A DNA stretch of 64,000 nucleotides from an uncultured Collinsella sp. (GCA_902491565.1 CABUIE010000009.1:1-64000), one strand, 5' to 3'; positions 16,537-26,356 are shown, counted from the stretch's first letter. Notes: generated by a model from the sequence alone, not told the origin. Translations and numbers: made by a program.

Positions 16537-18330
16537 TTACTCCTGCTCGGACTCCTCAGCCTGCTTACGGCTGCGGATGAGGTGCGCCACGCCGATGCAC
16601 AGCACCGCGCCACCAGCAATCCAAGTGAAGGTCACGCCGTTAAGGCCGGTCAGCGGGAGGTTGGAGCCCTTCTGGTCGACAATGATGAAGCTGAGCTTGC
16701 CGGTAGATGCGGTAGCCTTGTTGTCCTTGACCACGCCATCTGCTGCCTTGATTGCAGAATCAACGCTGGGGATAACCTCGTCGCCGGTCTGATTGAGCTC
16801 GCGCTTGATGGTGAAGGTCACACCGTTTGCTGCGGAGTTATTGTAGCCAGGCGCCGGGGTGACCTCTTTCAGGATGTAGGTGCCTTCATCGAGACCGACA
16901 ACGTTAATCTTGCCTTTTGCGTCGGTCCTCAGCTTGGCCTGCTCACTATTGATCGTCTTGGTGCCGTTTGCCTTGATAAAGTTGTTCGTATCACCCTGCT
17001 CCTGAAGCGTGAACTCAACGCCTTCGAGCCCCTTAGTTTCATTATCGGAACCCACCTTGGTGACATCGATGCCATAGGTGTAGTCATAGGCAGGGTGAAT
17101 TACCGTATTGCCCTCGCCTGTACCGTTCGGGTTGTTAGAATAGGTAAGCTTAACCGTATTCTCCTGAGCCTTGCCGATAAGATCCTTGAACTTTTCCTTA
17201 ATGACATTATTGCTGTCGAAAATCTTGGAGGAGTCGAGCTTGGCTTGATACTCGACGGTCACCCTCGAGCTAGCGTTGACGGCAATGGGGTTATCGTCAA
17301 CGTCAACACAATTCCTCAGGTTCTTGAAGTTAACGGTAAGTTCGTTATCATCCGAGAGATTTGTGGTGTAGCCCCGCACGGCATCATTCTTTACGGTCTG
17401 GTTACCGATCGTAACCGTGACATCCGGAACATTATTCTCGCTGCCATCGACGAACTTGGGCGTCATGGAATTGGGCAGTTTGTCCGTGAAGACGTATTTA
17501 TAGTCGCTATAGGTGTCGATATTACTCGCAACCGTACCGACGAGTTTGTAATCGACCCAATCGTCCATAGCAGAGTCAGCGGCCTTATTGGGTTTGGTAA
17601 GAATGTCTCCGTTCTCCACTGTCACCCAATTTTTGTCCTTGTCATCCATAACAGCCTTGTTGACGGTAGGAATGCTGGTCTTCTCGGTAACCACCACATC
17701 GCCGGCGCCCACAACGGCATAAATCGGAGAAGTGGCAGTATTCTTGTTGTCAGCTTCCGACCCATCCGGAGCTAAAGTGTCCTTGTCAGTCAGGAACAGG
17801 TAATAACCAGATTTGTCGAAAGAAACCTTGTTGCCCGCCGCAAACGAAGCCTCCGTAGCGCCCGTCGGGATGGTCGGAGCGACATCCTTCGCAACCAGTC
17901 CAGCAAGCGTATTGAGCAAATCGGTGTCTTTGAGAACCGTCGTGTTTGTGGTCCCGATAATGTTGGCAGTCAGCCAATTGGCAACATCCTGCGGGCTGGC
18001 ATCGGTTTTCAGAGCGCCTTCCTTATATTTGTTGATAGCCTCGATGATGGCATTTTGCGTCGTGTCCTCAACGCCAGTTGCCCACTTAACATTCGAAACG
18101 ACCTTGTCAGTCTTGTCGGCCTCATCCACGACATCGGCCTCGAAAATCTGGTAGGCCTTGTACTTCACGCTGCCATTGTCTTCGTTCTTATTGATCTTAA
18201 TGCTATTGGTCGAAGCAGTCGCACCATCAGCAAACGCCATGGTCACCGGGGCCATCACGCCGCCGAAGCTCAACGCTGCTGTGAGGCCGGCGGTTACTGC
18301 CAGGCGTGCGATGTTCTTGCTCATGCTCAT
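16537..18330 (-). CDS. Sortase-anchored pilin, probable shaft subunit
   Basis: A 597-residue secreted pilin. A signal peptide (MSMSKNIARLAVTAGLTAALSF, cleavage after AFADG or near) precedes repeated immunoglobulin-like pilin domains. A lysine pilin-type motif VNKAV is near residue 210, a Cna-B/SpaA domain carries the E-box GTYILKEVTPAPGY (about 500-515), and the C-terminus has LPLTG (558-562), a hydrophobic span and a basic tail. The start at 18330 follows AGAGGAAAAG; an ATG 66 bp upstream lacks such a site. It is last of the three pilus genes and most similar in layout to isopeptide-forming shaft pilins polymerised by class C sortases. The shaft role is inferred from domains and order. Confidence 0.88.
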   Translation of the reverse strand: MSMSKNIARLAVTAGLTAALSFGGVMAPVTMAFADGATASTNSIKINKNEDNGSVKYKAYQIFEADVVDEADKTDKVVSNVKWATGVEDTTQNAIIEAINKYKEGALKTDASPQDVANWLTANIIGTTNTTVLKDTDLLNTLAGLVAKDVAPTIPTGATEASFAAGNKVSFDKSGYYLFLTDKDTLAPDGSEADNKNTATSPIYAVVGAGDVVVTEKTSIPTVNKAVMDDKDKNWVTVENGDILTKPNKAADSAMDDWVDYKLVGTVASNIDTYSDYKYVFTDKLPNSMTPKFVDGSENNVPDVTVTIGNQTVKNDAVRGYTTNLSDDNELTVNFKNLRNCVDVDDNPIAVNASSRVTVEYQAKLDSSKIFDSNNVIKEKFKDLIGKAQENTVKLTYSNNPNGTGEGNTVIHPAYDYTYGIDVTKVGSDNETKGLEGVEFTLQEQGDTNNFIKANGTKTINSEQAKLRTDAKGKINVVGLDEGTYILKEVTPAPGYNNSAANGVTFTIKRELNQTGDEVIPSVDSAIKAADGVVKDNKATASTGKLSFIIVDQKGSNLPLTGLNGVTFTWIAGGAVLCIGVAHLIRSRKQAEESEQE

Positions 18331-18438
18331 CTTCTTTTCCTCTGCTTTCTGCTCGAATTCCATTTGATCTAAATCTGTCTGTCTGTGTCTTAGCATCTGC
18401 TTCGCTACGTCTCGCCCCGCTCTCTGTGGGGCCGCCAG

Positions 18439-20106
18439 CTACTCTTTATGGCTGCCACCTCCCCGCTTGACCAGGAGCGCGACCACGATGAGCGCGGCTC
18501 CGGCGACCGCTGCGGCGGCCGCGGCGTACATTGCCATATCGCCAGTCGAGGGCATAAAGCCTCCGGTGGTAATGCTAGGGGGTGTGCCGGTGGGCGTGTT
18601 GATGAGCGACGCCTCCAGGCTGCCCGTCTGCCCGTCCGCGCTGTCGGCGCGCAGGGGCGACTCGGCCGTGATGGTGAGCTTGGGCTTGGCGGCGGCCACC
18701 TGCTTGACGTCCAGGCCCTCGGCCTTGACCGTCACGGAGCGCGTGCCCTCGAAGGCGGTGTAGCCCTTGGGCGCCTTGAGCTCGCGGACCTCCAGCTTGC
18801 CCGAGTCCACGCCCGAGACGGTCACGCGGCCGTCCTCGCCCGTGGTGACGGTGGCCTTGCCCTCCGCATCCCACGTGCCGTCGGCCGCCAGCGTGCGACC
18901 GCGGTCGTCGGCGATGCTCAGGACCGCCCCAGCAAGCGGCTTGTCGCCGTCGCTGCCGCGCTTGGTGAGCGCGAGATCCCAGGTGTAGGCGCACGCATCG
19001 TCGCTCGGCGTGCGGGTGAAGCCGGCGTCGCCGGACTGGTCGGCAAAGGGAGAGCGTGGGTAGCGCAGGTAGACCTCGTTGGGGTTGCCCTTCGCGATGC
19101 CGTGGTTGCATGCGCTGTTGAGCGGCGCATTGTATACGGCGACCACGCGGGCGCCCGCGGTAAAGGCGTCGGCCCCGCCAAGCGCGGCGATCAGGTCGCC
19201 GGTGCGCACGGTGAAGGTCTTACCGTCGACCGCTACCTTGGTGGCGCACTGGGCCGTGATGTCGGTCCAGCCCTTCGCGGGCTCGGTGCCGGCGTGGCCG
19301 TCCTTGCCGGTCTGGACGGCGTCGAAGCCGCCGTCCGCGCCCGCCGCCGCGTACACGCGCATGCTCGCGGCCACCTTGGAGGGGTCGAGCCCCGCGCCCA
19401 TGGTGTCGACGAACCGCACCGTATAGGTGTCGTAGGCGGCAAGGCCCGCCGGGACCGTGGCAGAGAGGCGCCAGTACAGGTCGTCGGCGACCGTGGCGTC
19501 GGCGGCCTTCTGCCAGGCGGCGGTGCTGTCCTCCAGCACATGCTTGGCGACCTTGGGTGTCGCGGCCTTGGGCTTGACGGTGACGGCGCCGCCGCCGACC
19601 AGCGCCATGATCGGCGCGGTGCCGGCTTCGTTCTGGGAAATGGCGTCGTCGGCGACGATGAGCCAGTAGCCGCAGGGCAGCTCGGCCGCCGTACCCGCGT
19701 TAAGGGCCACGGACACGGCGCCAGAGCTCTGAAGGGAACGAGCGAGCTGTGCGCTCAGCGCGCTCGTAAGGTGGGAATCGGTGTTGAGCCACTCGGCAGC
19801 TTCCTGCGCGGTGGTCTTGGAATTGGGCATACCGGCGCTGTGCAGCACAGGCAGGACGACGTCGCGCGCGGCGTCGCTTGCCCAGGCGAGGTCGGTGGCG
19901 ATCTTGGCGTCGCTGTCGCCGTCGACGACGTTGGCGCTAAAGATCTGGTAGGCATCGTAGCTGCGCGCCACGGTGCCGCTCACCGTGATGGAACCGGTCG
20001 AGGTCGGCGCGGCCTGCGCGGAAGCGGGGAACACAACCGCGCAGGTGCCGATCAGGAGGGCAAGCAGCGCAAACAAGATCGGGAAGGAGCAAACTTTCTT
20101 ATTCAC
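18439..20106 (-). CDS. Sortase-anchored pilin, second subunit
   Basis: A 555-residue secreted protein with N-terminal signal peptide (CSFPILFALLALLIGTCAV, then SAQA). A pilin D1-like opening (YDAYQIFSANVVDGD) resembles that of the next pilin. It has a Cna-B domain with E-box GKLEVRELKAPKGY and a C-terminal sorting signal MPSTG (518-522) followed by an alanine-rich span and KRGGG tail. The start is a GTG at 20106, chosen because GGGAGG precedes it and it overlaps the preceding gene stop by 8 bp (GTGAATAA), implying coupling. Its base composition is far more GC-rich than both flanking pilin genes. A base or minor shaft subunit is likely; the role is inferred. Confidence 0.87.
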   Translation of the reverse strand: MNKKVCSFPILFALLALLIGTCAVVFPASAQAAPTSTGSITVSGTVARSYDAYQIFSANVVDGDSDAKIATDLAWASDAARDVVLPVLHSAGMPNSKTTAQEAAEWLNTDSHLTSALSAQLARSLQSSGAVSVALNAGTAAELPCGYWLIVADDAISQNEAGTAPIMALVGGGAVTVKPKAATPKVAKHVLEDSTAAWQKAADATVADDLYWRLSATVPAGLAAYDTYTVRFVDTMGAGLDPSKVAASMRVYAAAGADGGFDAVQTGKDGHAGTEPAKGWTDITAQCATKVAVDGKTFTVRTGDLIAALGGADAFTAGARVVAVYNAPLNSACNHGIAKGNPNEVYLRYPRSPFADQSGDAGFTRTPSDDACAYTWDLALTKRGSDGDKPLAGAVLSIADDRGRTLAADGTWDAEGKATVTTGEDGRVTVSGVDSGKLEVRELKAPKGYTAFEGTRSVTVKAEGLDVKQVAAAKPKLTITAESPLRADSADGQTGSLEASLINTPTGTPPSITTGGFMPSTGDMAMYAAAAAAVAGAALIVVALLVKRGGGSHKE

Positions 20107-23100
20107 GACGCTTACCTCCCTTCGCATTCGCCTTGCGACGAATGTGCATCCAGGCCGCAGCAGCGCAAAGCACCGCCGCGCCGGCAAGGTACGTCAGAGT
20201 GACGCCCGACATACCAGAAAGGGGCAAAGAGGTGGAGTAAGTGTTGGTGAAGGTGGAGGCGGGAATGGCGTCGGGCGCGGCGGCGGAGGGTTCAACCACG
20301 ACGCCCTGCCCGTTCTCGCCAAGGGTGTTGCCCATGTCGTCCTTCATCTGCGTAACGGTGGTAGAGGTGGTAAGACCGGTGTACTTGCCAGTGGTCTCAT
20401 TCATGACGGCCTTCACCGTGACGGCAACCTGGTACTCGGCCTTGGAGTAGCGGAGCTTATCGATGACACCGGTGGTAGGCGCGGCCTCCTTCACCGTGTA
20501 GGTGTAGGTCCTGGCGTAGTCATCCGCCGTACCGGGGGTATCGGACAGGTGCGACTTGTTGAACGTCATGGCGCCAAAGGTCGCCGTGATGTTGTTGGGC
20601 TTGGCGGCGTCGGTCTCCCCTGCTGCGGGTGCAATGGAGAGGTCTGCCGGGTTAGGAATGGGCACGTTGGTTGCGTAATCCCCCGTAGCCTCGATGTTGA
20701 AGTCGAACGCAACGTATTTCCCGCTGGAATCCTTCGGCCAGTCCGTATTACGGACGGACTTAGTCACCGGGATTTCCACGGACGTGGTGGTGAGAGAATC
20801 GGAGATGTACGTAGTGCCCTCAACAATGCTCGGTTTCTTTCCCTCGGTCCACGCAATGGAACCGTCCGCCTTGGACACCGTGAACTCGTAGGTTGTCTGG
20901 TTCAGCTCGTAGCCAAACGGCGCCTGGGTCTCCGTGAGCGTGTACGTGCCCGGCAGCAGACCCTCGAGCTTGAACTTGCCATCGGCGGGATCAGAATCTG
21001 CCCACTTGTTGCTGACAGCTTCCGCATTCGTATCGTTATCAATCACAGTCAGGGATGCAGCGTCCGGAATTTCGGCACCATCGGCATCCTTTACCTTGGT
21101 AAGCGCCCACTCGGAACCAGCCAAAGGAGTGTGTCCCGTGTCGCTCTCCTCAACCTTGGTCCAAGACACCGTACCGGTGATCTTGGTGTTGGAGATGGCG
21201 CCCGCGGTGTTGGAATCATCGAATGAAACGGGCTTATTTCCGTTCACCGTGTCCACATGACCCTGAACATAGTTCACCTGCTCGCCGGTGTTGTTCATGG
21301 TTGCGTAGTAGATGGTGTCCGACTTCTGATAACCAGCCGGCGCCTTGACCTCGCGAATGTAGTACGTGAAGTAGTCTTTATCGTTGGGATCGCCAATTTT
21401 GGCCTTCTGATTCAAATAGTTGAACTGAAGCTCGCCATCATCCGAAGAGTAATCATTTGCACCGCCGTCCGTTACCGTAACGATGGGATACGTTTCATTC
21501 TTGGCATCATCGACAGTGCCGTATATCGTCCACGAGGAACCAGAAAGCGGCGTCATGCCGTCCGCAGCGTCGACCTTGCTCCACGCAATGGCAGAGCCGT
21601 CCGGTGTATACGAGCCAGACCACGGGAAGTTGTGACGCTCCTGATCCATATCGATGACGGAAGCCGAGTTACCCTCGAGATTTGTGAAGTTGTACGCGAT
21701 CTTAGGGTTGTTCATCATGAAATCTTCGCCCACGTACACACGACCGTTGGTGGTCACATGGTCATCGAAGCTTCCGTTGGGAACGAGAATCGATCCGAGC
21801 ATAGCAGCGGCGGGGTCATCGTCGGTCCACTTGCCGTCCCCGCCGCCATTGCCCCAGTCGCTTCTACCCTCGCCCGCAATGCCACCACGGATGGTGAGGC
21901 TCGTGGTATCGACAAAATTCCACATGATGGACTGGGAGGCCAGCGAGTATTTCGCGCGAAGGTCTTTATCGGCGTTACTCTCATAACCGCGAGATATTTC
22001 TGTATCGCCCCACCAGAAGCGCCAGCCATTGTGGAACTCGACAGGACCAGCACCTGTAACGTTCACGACAATGGATGCGCCTTCGGGGACATTGGTGAAC
22101 TTAAAGTCGACGCCGCGGTAGTAGACGCCATCCTTCAAGTTGGAGAGCTCGGAACCGGCAATGGTGAAGACCTGTTGCATAGAAGTTCCATCGCCGGTAA
22201 AGGTGATAAGTCGCTCGGTGTTGCAAATCTTATAGTTCGGGATTCTGGTATCAAGCGCACCGGAAACAGACTTCTCACTACCATCGAAAGTGAGTGTATA
22301 GCTTGTTCCCTTGTTATCGTACTTGTTGATTGCGTAGCTGTTGTCGCTAATTGCGGAACCATCCGTAACTGTGCCGGTATTTGCAAACGAGGCGAGCTGT
22401 TTCGATAGCTTCGAGAGGTATCCATCTGCACCGTTGTAGCTCGAATAATCGTTACCGTTAACATTAGTCAAATCAACATTTTGATTGAACAGGTCGCTCT
22501 TCAGAGCATCCGAGCCCTCGAACCAATTACCTTGCTTTTTCACGACAGACTGGCGCCCGTTGTTAGCATTCGAATCCCAATAGGAATAGGTAATGGGACC
22601 GGCGATCTGCGCGGTATAGTCATAGCCAGGGTGGGAGTCAGTCTTTGTCGCCTTGCCGACCCAAGCACCCTTGGTCCAAGCACCAACTGTCGCAGCATCT
22701 GAGGTCGTTCCCTGACCGGTATTCATGTTCTCAATCAAGCTGTTTATGCCGGCGACCGCAAGCACCGTGCTTCCCTCCCTGGGACGAAACTGCGATCCAA
22801 AACCAACGGTGCCGAAACGGAAGCCCTGGCCGCCCCAACTCTCCTTGATAGGATTCATGGCCAGTTTGCCGTGGACCACGGTAAGGCCCTCCGCCTCAGC
22901 GGCATATGAGCCGGTGGGGGCGTTATTCGCATCAAGAGTGCTAGTTTTGTTCGGCTTACCACCGATGTACATGTCGCGGCCGACGTAGGTGGCCACGCCG
23001 GGATCGGGGGTGGAGATATCGATATTCGTACCGATACCGATAGACGTGGGCTTGTAGATGCCCTTGTTCACAGTAGTAGCCGCGTTCGCAGAGGTGGCGG

Positions 23101-23344
23101 CGCTATTCTGGTTTTCGGCATCCTCGCTGGTGTTATCTACAGCAGCAGACTCACTTGAGGAACCCCCCCCCATCACAGTTCCCTCGGTAGAATCTGTCTG
23201 GGCATCGTTTGCAATGGCCTGCGAGATTGGAGGCATGACGAGCGACAGTACCAGGCTCAAAACGGAGGCTCCGCACAAAACGCCTGCCAGTACACGGCGC
23301 GTCGCTTTTTTACTCTGCTTAGTTTTTTCTGAATTCGCTTTCAT
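20099..23344 (-). CDS. Large sortase-anchored tip adhesin
   Basis: A 1081-residue surface protein, first in the pilus operon. After the signal peptide (RRVLAGVLCGASVLSLVLSL) comes a Ser/Ala-rich linker. The N-terminal half matches a choice-of-anchor A-type adhesive fold by pattern (WNFVDTTSLTIRGGI, GSILVPNGSF, GRVYVGEDF, ERHNFPW). Several SpaA/Cna-B domains with E-box motifs follow (YYIREVKAPAGYQ, YTLTETQAPFGYEL). The C-terminus is LPLSG (1040-1044), a hydrophobic span and RRKANAKGGKRR. The start at 23344 has GGAGGAG. Size, domains and first position suggest the pilus tip. The binding target is unknown. Confidence 0.88.
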   Translation of the reverse strand: MKANSEKTKQSKKATRRVLAGVLCGASVLSLVLSLVMPPISQAIANDAQTDSTEGTVMGGGSSSESAAVDNTSEDAENQNSAATSANAATTVNKGIYKPTSIGIGTNIDISTPDPGVATYVGRDMYIGGKPNKTSTLDANNAPTGSYAAEAEGLTVVHGKLAMNPIKESWGGQGFRFGTVGFGSQFRPREGSTVLAVAGINSLIENMNTGQGTTSDAATVGAWTKGAWVGKATKTDSHPGYDYTAQIAGPITYSYWDSNANNGRQSVVKKQGNWFEGSDALKSDLFNQNVDLTNVNGNDYSSYNGADGYLSKLSKQLASFANTGTVTDGSAISDNSYAINKYDNKGTSYTLTFDGSEKSVSGALDTRIPNYKICNTERLITFTGDGTSMQQVFTIAGSELSNLKDGVYYRGVDFKFTNVPEGASIVVNVTGAGPVEFHNGWRFWWGDTEISRGYESNADKDLRAKYSLASQSIMWNFVDTTSLTIRGGIAGEGRSDWGNGGGDGKWTDDDPAAAMLGSILVPNGSFDDHVTTNGRVYVGEDFMMNNPKIAYNFTNLEGNSASVIDMDQERHNFPWSGSYTPDGSAIAWSKVDAADGMTPLSGSSWTIYGTVDDAKNETYPIVTVTDGGANDYSSDDGELQFNYLNQKAKIGDPNDKDYFTYYIREVKAPAGYQKSDTIYYATMNNTGEQVNYVQGHVDTVNGNKPVSFDDSNTAGAISNTKITGTVSWTKVEESDTGHTPLAGSEWALTKVKDADGAEIPDAASLTVIDNDTNAEAVSNKWADSDPADGKFKLEGLLPGTYTLTETQAPFGYELNQTTYEFTVSKADGSIAWTEGKKPSIVEGTTYISDSLTTTSVEIPVTKSVRNTDWPKDSSGKYVAFDFNIEATGDYATNVPIPNPADLSIAPAAGETDAAKPNNITATFGAMTFNKSHLSDTPGTADDYARTYTYTVKEAAPTTGVIDKLRYSKAEYQVAVTVKAVMNETTGKYTGLTTSTTVTQMKDDMGNTLGENGQGVVVEPSAAAPDAIPASTFTNTYSTSLPLSGMSGVTLTYLAGAAVLCAAAAWMHIRRKANAKGGKRRE

Positions 23345-23399
23345 CGATGTCTCCTCCCCAAGAGACCGCGATCTTGCTCTTTCACTATCAAACGTATCT

Positions 23400-23418
23400 G
23401 CGCAATCTGTAATTGCGC
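23400..23418 (-). promoter_or_regulatory. Palindrome in the pilus operon leader
   Basis: GCGCAAT (23400-23406) and ATTGCGC (23412-23418) are perfect 7-bp arms. On the minus strand they lie just downstream of a promoter-like TTCAAA...TACTAT pair (16-bp spacing) and about 55 bp before the tip adhesin start, so a repressor operator is plausible. Confidence 0.45.
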
Positions 23419-23635
23419 ACGCTTATAGTACATATTGTAACGATTGTTTGAACATCTAAGCAAAAATACCGATAGTTTTGTAGCGAATTCTCAATTCTCT
23501 TGACATTTGCTCGGATTTACCTTCGTTTATTCGCTATGAAATATCTATTTCTACTGGTAATTAAGCTAGTTATCATTTTTTAATAGCATTTTATTTATTT
23601 GCACAACATTTTGCTCAAGAGCATGCGTCCTATGA

Positions 23636-23654
23636 ACGGTCGAAAATCGACCGT
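23636..23654. promoter_or_regulatory. Palindrome in the AT-rich pilus upstream region
   Basis: ACGGTCGA, AAA, TCGACCGT is a perfect 8-bp dyad, followed by another ACGG half-site. The surrounding 23345-23803 is markedly AT-rich and holds no gene; it is the likely control region of the pilus operon. No invertible-promoter repeats were found. Confidence 0.4.
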
Positions 23655-23803
23655 GAACGGTAGATCATTAACCGGGAGGAATAGACTACCAAATTGATGG
23701 GAATATCTTTATTTCATCGGTAGTTAGAAGCGTAATGTTCAGACAACCATATCTGAATTTTCGCGCAGATTTTAGGCATCAATTCGCCCAAATCGCCTGA
23801 GGA

Positions 23804-23834
23804 CACCGCAAAGGTGCCTGTTCCCTTTGCGGTG
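23804..23834. repeat. CACCGCAAAGG palindromic repeat
   Basis: Arms CACCGCAAAGG and CCTTTGCGGTG with loop TGCCTGTTC. It is a compensated variant (G-C swapped in both arms) of the CCACCACAAAGG repeats, which indicates selection on the hairpin. It lies 14 bp beyond the HAD gene stop. Confidence 0.75.
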
Positions 23835-23848
23835 ACTCTCCCCCGGCG

Positions 23849-24670
23849 CTACAGCAGATGCTCCTCGATAAAGATCGCGATGCCGTCTTTGTCGTTGCTC
23901 GCGGTTACAAAGTCGGCGGCGGCACGGGTGGCGTCGCTGCCGTTTGCCATGGCCACGCCCACGCCGGCGTCGGCCACCATGCAGGTATCGTTGTCCGCAT
24001 CGCCAAACACGCAGATGTCCTGGAGCTCCATGTCGTTGAGCTCCGCCACGCGCACAAGGCCGCGCGTCTTGGACACGCGCGGATCCATGAACTCGTAGAG
24101 CCGCTGCGTGGTTTGCAGAGCCGCCGCCTTAACAGTGTCATCGGCAAACGTCGACGCCCGCTCAATCACCCGCGGCATTACCTCGGGCGCCATGGTAAAC
24201 ATCACCTTGGGCTGCGGCTCGCGCAAAAACTCGGCAAAATCGACCACCTGGTAGGGCACGCCGTCGACGCGCGACAGGTGCTCGACGCACGCGTTGCTCT
24301 CGGGCACGTAGAACACGCCGTCTCGGGGGCAGACGGGCGTTGCCGGAAGGTCCGCCATGTGCTTGCAGATGCGCGCGATGGTCTCGCCCGGCAGCGGATA
24401 GCTCAGCTCGTTGATGTCGTGCGCGCGGTCGATGACCTCGGCGCCACCGCAGCCCACCATCACGTCTACCAGGCCTTCGATGCCCCAGAGCTCGTACATG
24501 GCCTCGGTCGCGTGGGCGTCGCGCCCGGTGCACAGGCCAAAGAGCACGCCGCGCTCGCGCAGGGCGCGGATCGCCGCCACGGTGCGCGGGGACACCGTGT
24601 GCTGGCTCGTGAGCAGCGTGCCGTCGATATCGCAGAACACGGCTTTGATATGGCTGAAGGTGGTGTCCAT
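23849..24670 (-). CDS. HAD-superfamily (Cof-type) sugar-phosphatase-like hydrolase
   Basis: A 273-residue HAD hydrolase. Motif I is CDIDGTLLTS near the N-terminus, motif III/IV is CVFGDADNDTCMVADAG, and a C2B-type cap lies between, as in Cof/YbiV phosphatases that act on sugar or nucleotide phosphates. The start at 24670 (MDTTFSHIK) has AAAGG upstream; an ATG 57 bp earlier is unsupported. It appears monocistronic, flanked by palindromic repeats. The substrate cannot be inferred. Confidence 0.9.
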   Translation of the reverse strand: MDTTFSHIKAVFCDIDGTLLTSQHTVSPRTVAAIRALRERGVLFGLCTGRDAHATEAMYELWGIEGLVDVMVGCGGAEVIDRAHDINELSYPLPGETIARICKHMADLPATPVCPRDGVFYVPESNACVEHLSRVDGVPYQVVDFAEFLREPQPKVMFTMAPEVMPRVIERASTFADDTVKAAALQTTQRLYEFMDPRVSKTRGLVRVAELNDMELQDICVFGDADNDTCMVADAGVGVAMANGSDATRAAADFVTASNDKDGIAIFIEEHLL

Positions 24671-24766
24671 GGGGGGGCCTTTCTGGGTTGTGCGGCGGTG
24701 TGAGGTGTATTCGTGAACGGCGTACATGGTATACCAAGGCGCAGGCGCGGCCCGTCAAAGCAAAAA

Positions 24767-24799
24767 CCACCACAAAGGTGCCCGGCCCCTTTGTGGTGG
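24767..24799. repeat. CCACCACAAAGG palindromic repeat, copy 2
   Basis: Arms ACCACCACAAAGG and CCTTTGTGGTGG with a TGCCCGGCC loop, in the gap between the HAD gene and the MFS gene. The loop core matches copies at 26357 and 38656. Confidence 0.85.
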
Positions 24800-24830
24800 C
24801 CGGACCCGCAGGGTAGCCTGACCGGAGCGC

Positions 24831-24895
24831 AAACCATCACAACATTCGACGTTTTTCGGCAAAATCGCGATTTTCGCTGAATGTTGTGATGGTTT
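24831..24895. repeat. CATCACAACATT palindromic repeat, copy 2
   Basis: Arms AAACCATCACAACATTC and GAATGTTGTGATGGTTT, ending at the MFS stop codon; a T-run completes a terminator-like structure. The spacer contains AATCGCGATTTTC, as in copy 1. Confidence 0.82.
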
Positions 24896-26182
24896 TTACT
24901 GCCTTGAGGCACGATCCAAATGCCGGCGTCCAAACAGCAGCAACGCCGCGGGAACCGCCGTCACGACCATGCCCGCACCAACGAGCGTCTGCTGCACGCC
25001 AAACGTCGCCGCCAGCCAGGGGGCAATCGCCAGCGGGGCCACGCCGGCGAACATGTTGCCAAAACCCATGACCGAGTTCACGCGACCGAGCTGCTCGAGC
25101 GGGGCCGTCGTTTGCACGATGGTGTTGTGGAGCGGGTTGACGACGCCCCAGGCCACGCCCAGGGCAATCTGGCCGATAAGGGCCACGCACACGTACGGTG
25201 TCCCCACATAAATCAAACTTCCCACGCCCACGGACATGAGTGCCACGAGCAGCGTTTTGAGGCTGACGAAGCGCGGCGGCAAGCGGAGCGCGACCACAGC
25301 GCCCAGCACCGCGCCCACACCGCTGGCCGACGAGAGCCAGCCCATCCATTCGACACCGACGTGCAGGACATCGCGGTAGAAGAACGACTCCAACGGATCG
25401 AAAGCACCGTAGCCAAAGTTCGAGAGGAAGATGATGCAGAAAAGTAGCGCGAGGACGCTGTTGGTGAAGACTGTCTTGATGCTGGTCGCGAAGGTTGCGC
25501 GGGTGGACGCGCTGGAGTTGGGGCCTTGGCTGGCCTTATCCGATGTGATGTCACCGATCGCGGGTTTGCCTTCGTGTGTGGCGGCCTGACCTGCACTTTG
25601 CCTAAAGCCCCAACCAGCGACGAGCGCCAACACTGTAAAGAACATCATGAGCACGAACACCGCGCGCGACGACGCAGCCGCCGCGACAAAGCCACCCAAC
25701 GTGGGTCCGACGATAATACTCACGTTTGAGAACATGGCAATGGCGGAGTTGATGTCTTTGAGCTCGACGGGATCATCGGTGAGGTAGGCCGGATAGGATG
25801 TGGCAATGGGCTGGGCGAACCCCATCACAAAGCCCAGGAGCACCGCGCCGAGCAGGACGATACCGGTCGCGCTGCCAAAGGCAATGATCGCCGCGCCGGT
25901 TGTCAGCGTGCCCACGATGCTCAGCAAGAAATGGCGGCGCGGACCCCAGGCGTCGAGCGCCGCGCCGCCCGTAAAGGATCCCAGAATCACAAATACGTTC
26001 ATAAAAAGGACGGCCAGCGATGTCGCCACGACCGAGGCATCGTCTGCATAGGTGAGTGTTCCGATAACGCCGATAAAGTAGCTGGTCTGAAAACCGGTGT
26101 AGATGAGAAAGCGCATCGCCACCAGGCGCTTGGCCTGCACGGACAGCGATGATTGAGGCTTTGAGAAAAGAGAGGCGAGCAT
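24896..26182 (-). CDS. Major facilitator superfamily transporter
   Basis: A 428-residue integral membrane protein with about twelve hydrophobic helices and a central basic loop (GKPAIGDITSDKASQGPNSS). The loop motif DAWGPRRHFLL after helix 2 is the MFS signature region (GxxaDrxGrrr-like). The overall pattern resembles drug-efflux-type MFS proteins of the enterobactin exporter/macrolide group. The start at 26182 (MLASLFSK) has AAGGAG; an upstream in-frame codon is less supported. Monocistronic, with a palindromic repeat directly at its stop. Substrate unknown. Confidence 0.88.
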   Translation of the reverse strand: MLASLFSKPQSSLSVQAKRLVAMRFLIYTGFQTSYFIGVIGTLTYADDASVVATSLAVLFMNVFVILGSFTGGAALDAWGPRRHFLLSIVGTLTTGAAIIAFGSATGIVLLGAVLLGFVMGFAQPIATSYPAYLTDDPVELKDINSAIAMFSNVSIIVGPTLGGFVAAAASSRAVFVLMMFFTVLALVAGWGFRQSAGQAATHEGKPAIGDITSDKASQGPNSSASTRATFATSIKTVFTNSVLALLFCIIFLSNFGYGAFDPLESFFYRDVLHVGVEWMGWLSSASGVGAVLGAVVALRLPPRFVSLKTLLVALMSVGVGSLIYVGTPYVCVALIGQIALGVAWGVVNPLHNTIVQTTAPLEQLGRVNSVMGFGNMFAGVAPLAIAPWLAATFGVQQTLVGAGMVVTAVPAALLLFGRRHLDRASRQ

Positions 26183-26356
26183 GGAGACTCCTTGTTTCAT
26201 ACGAATGCGGACGGCGGGCATTCGCCACCGTCTGTCAAATCAATCTATCCGCATGAAACATTAAGGGCGCATCAAGCCCCTTCTCTCCGTTTTTCGCCCG
26301 TCATGAACTACTTGGTAGATTGTAAGGCATGTCCCACATATCTACCAAAGCAAAAA

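Noticed and set aside
23345..23848. Phase-variable invertible promoter for the pilus operon
   Set aside because: No pair of inverted repeats flanking the promoter and no recombinase gene found; only local dyads.
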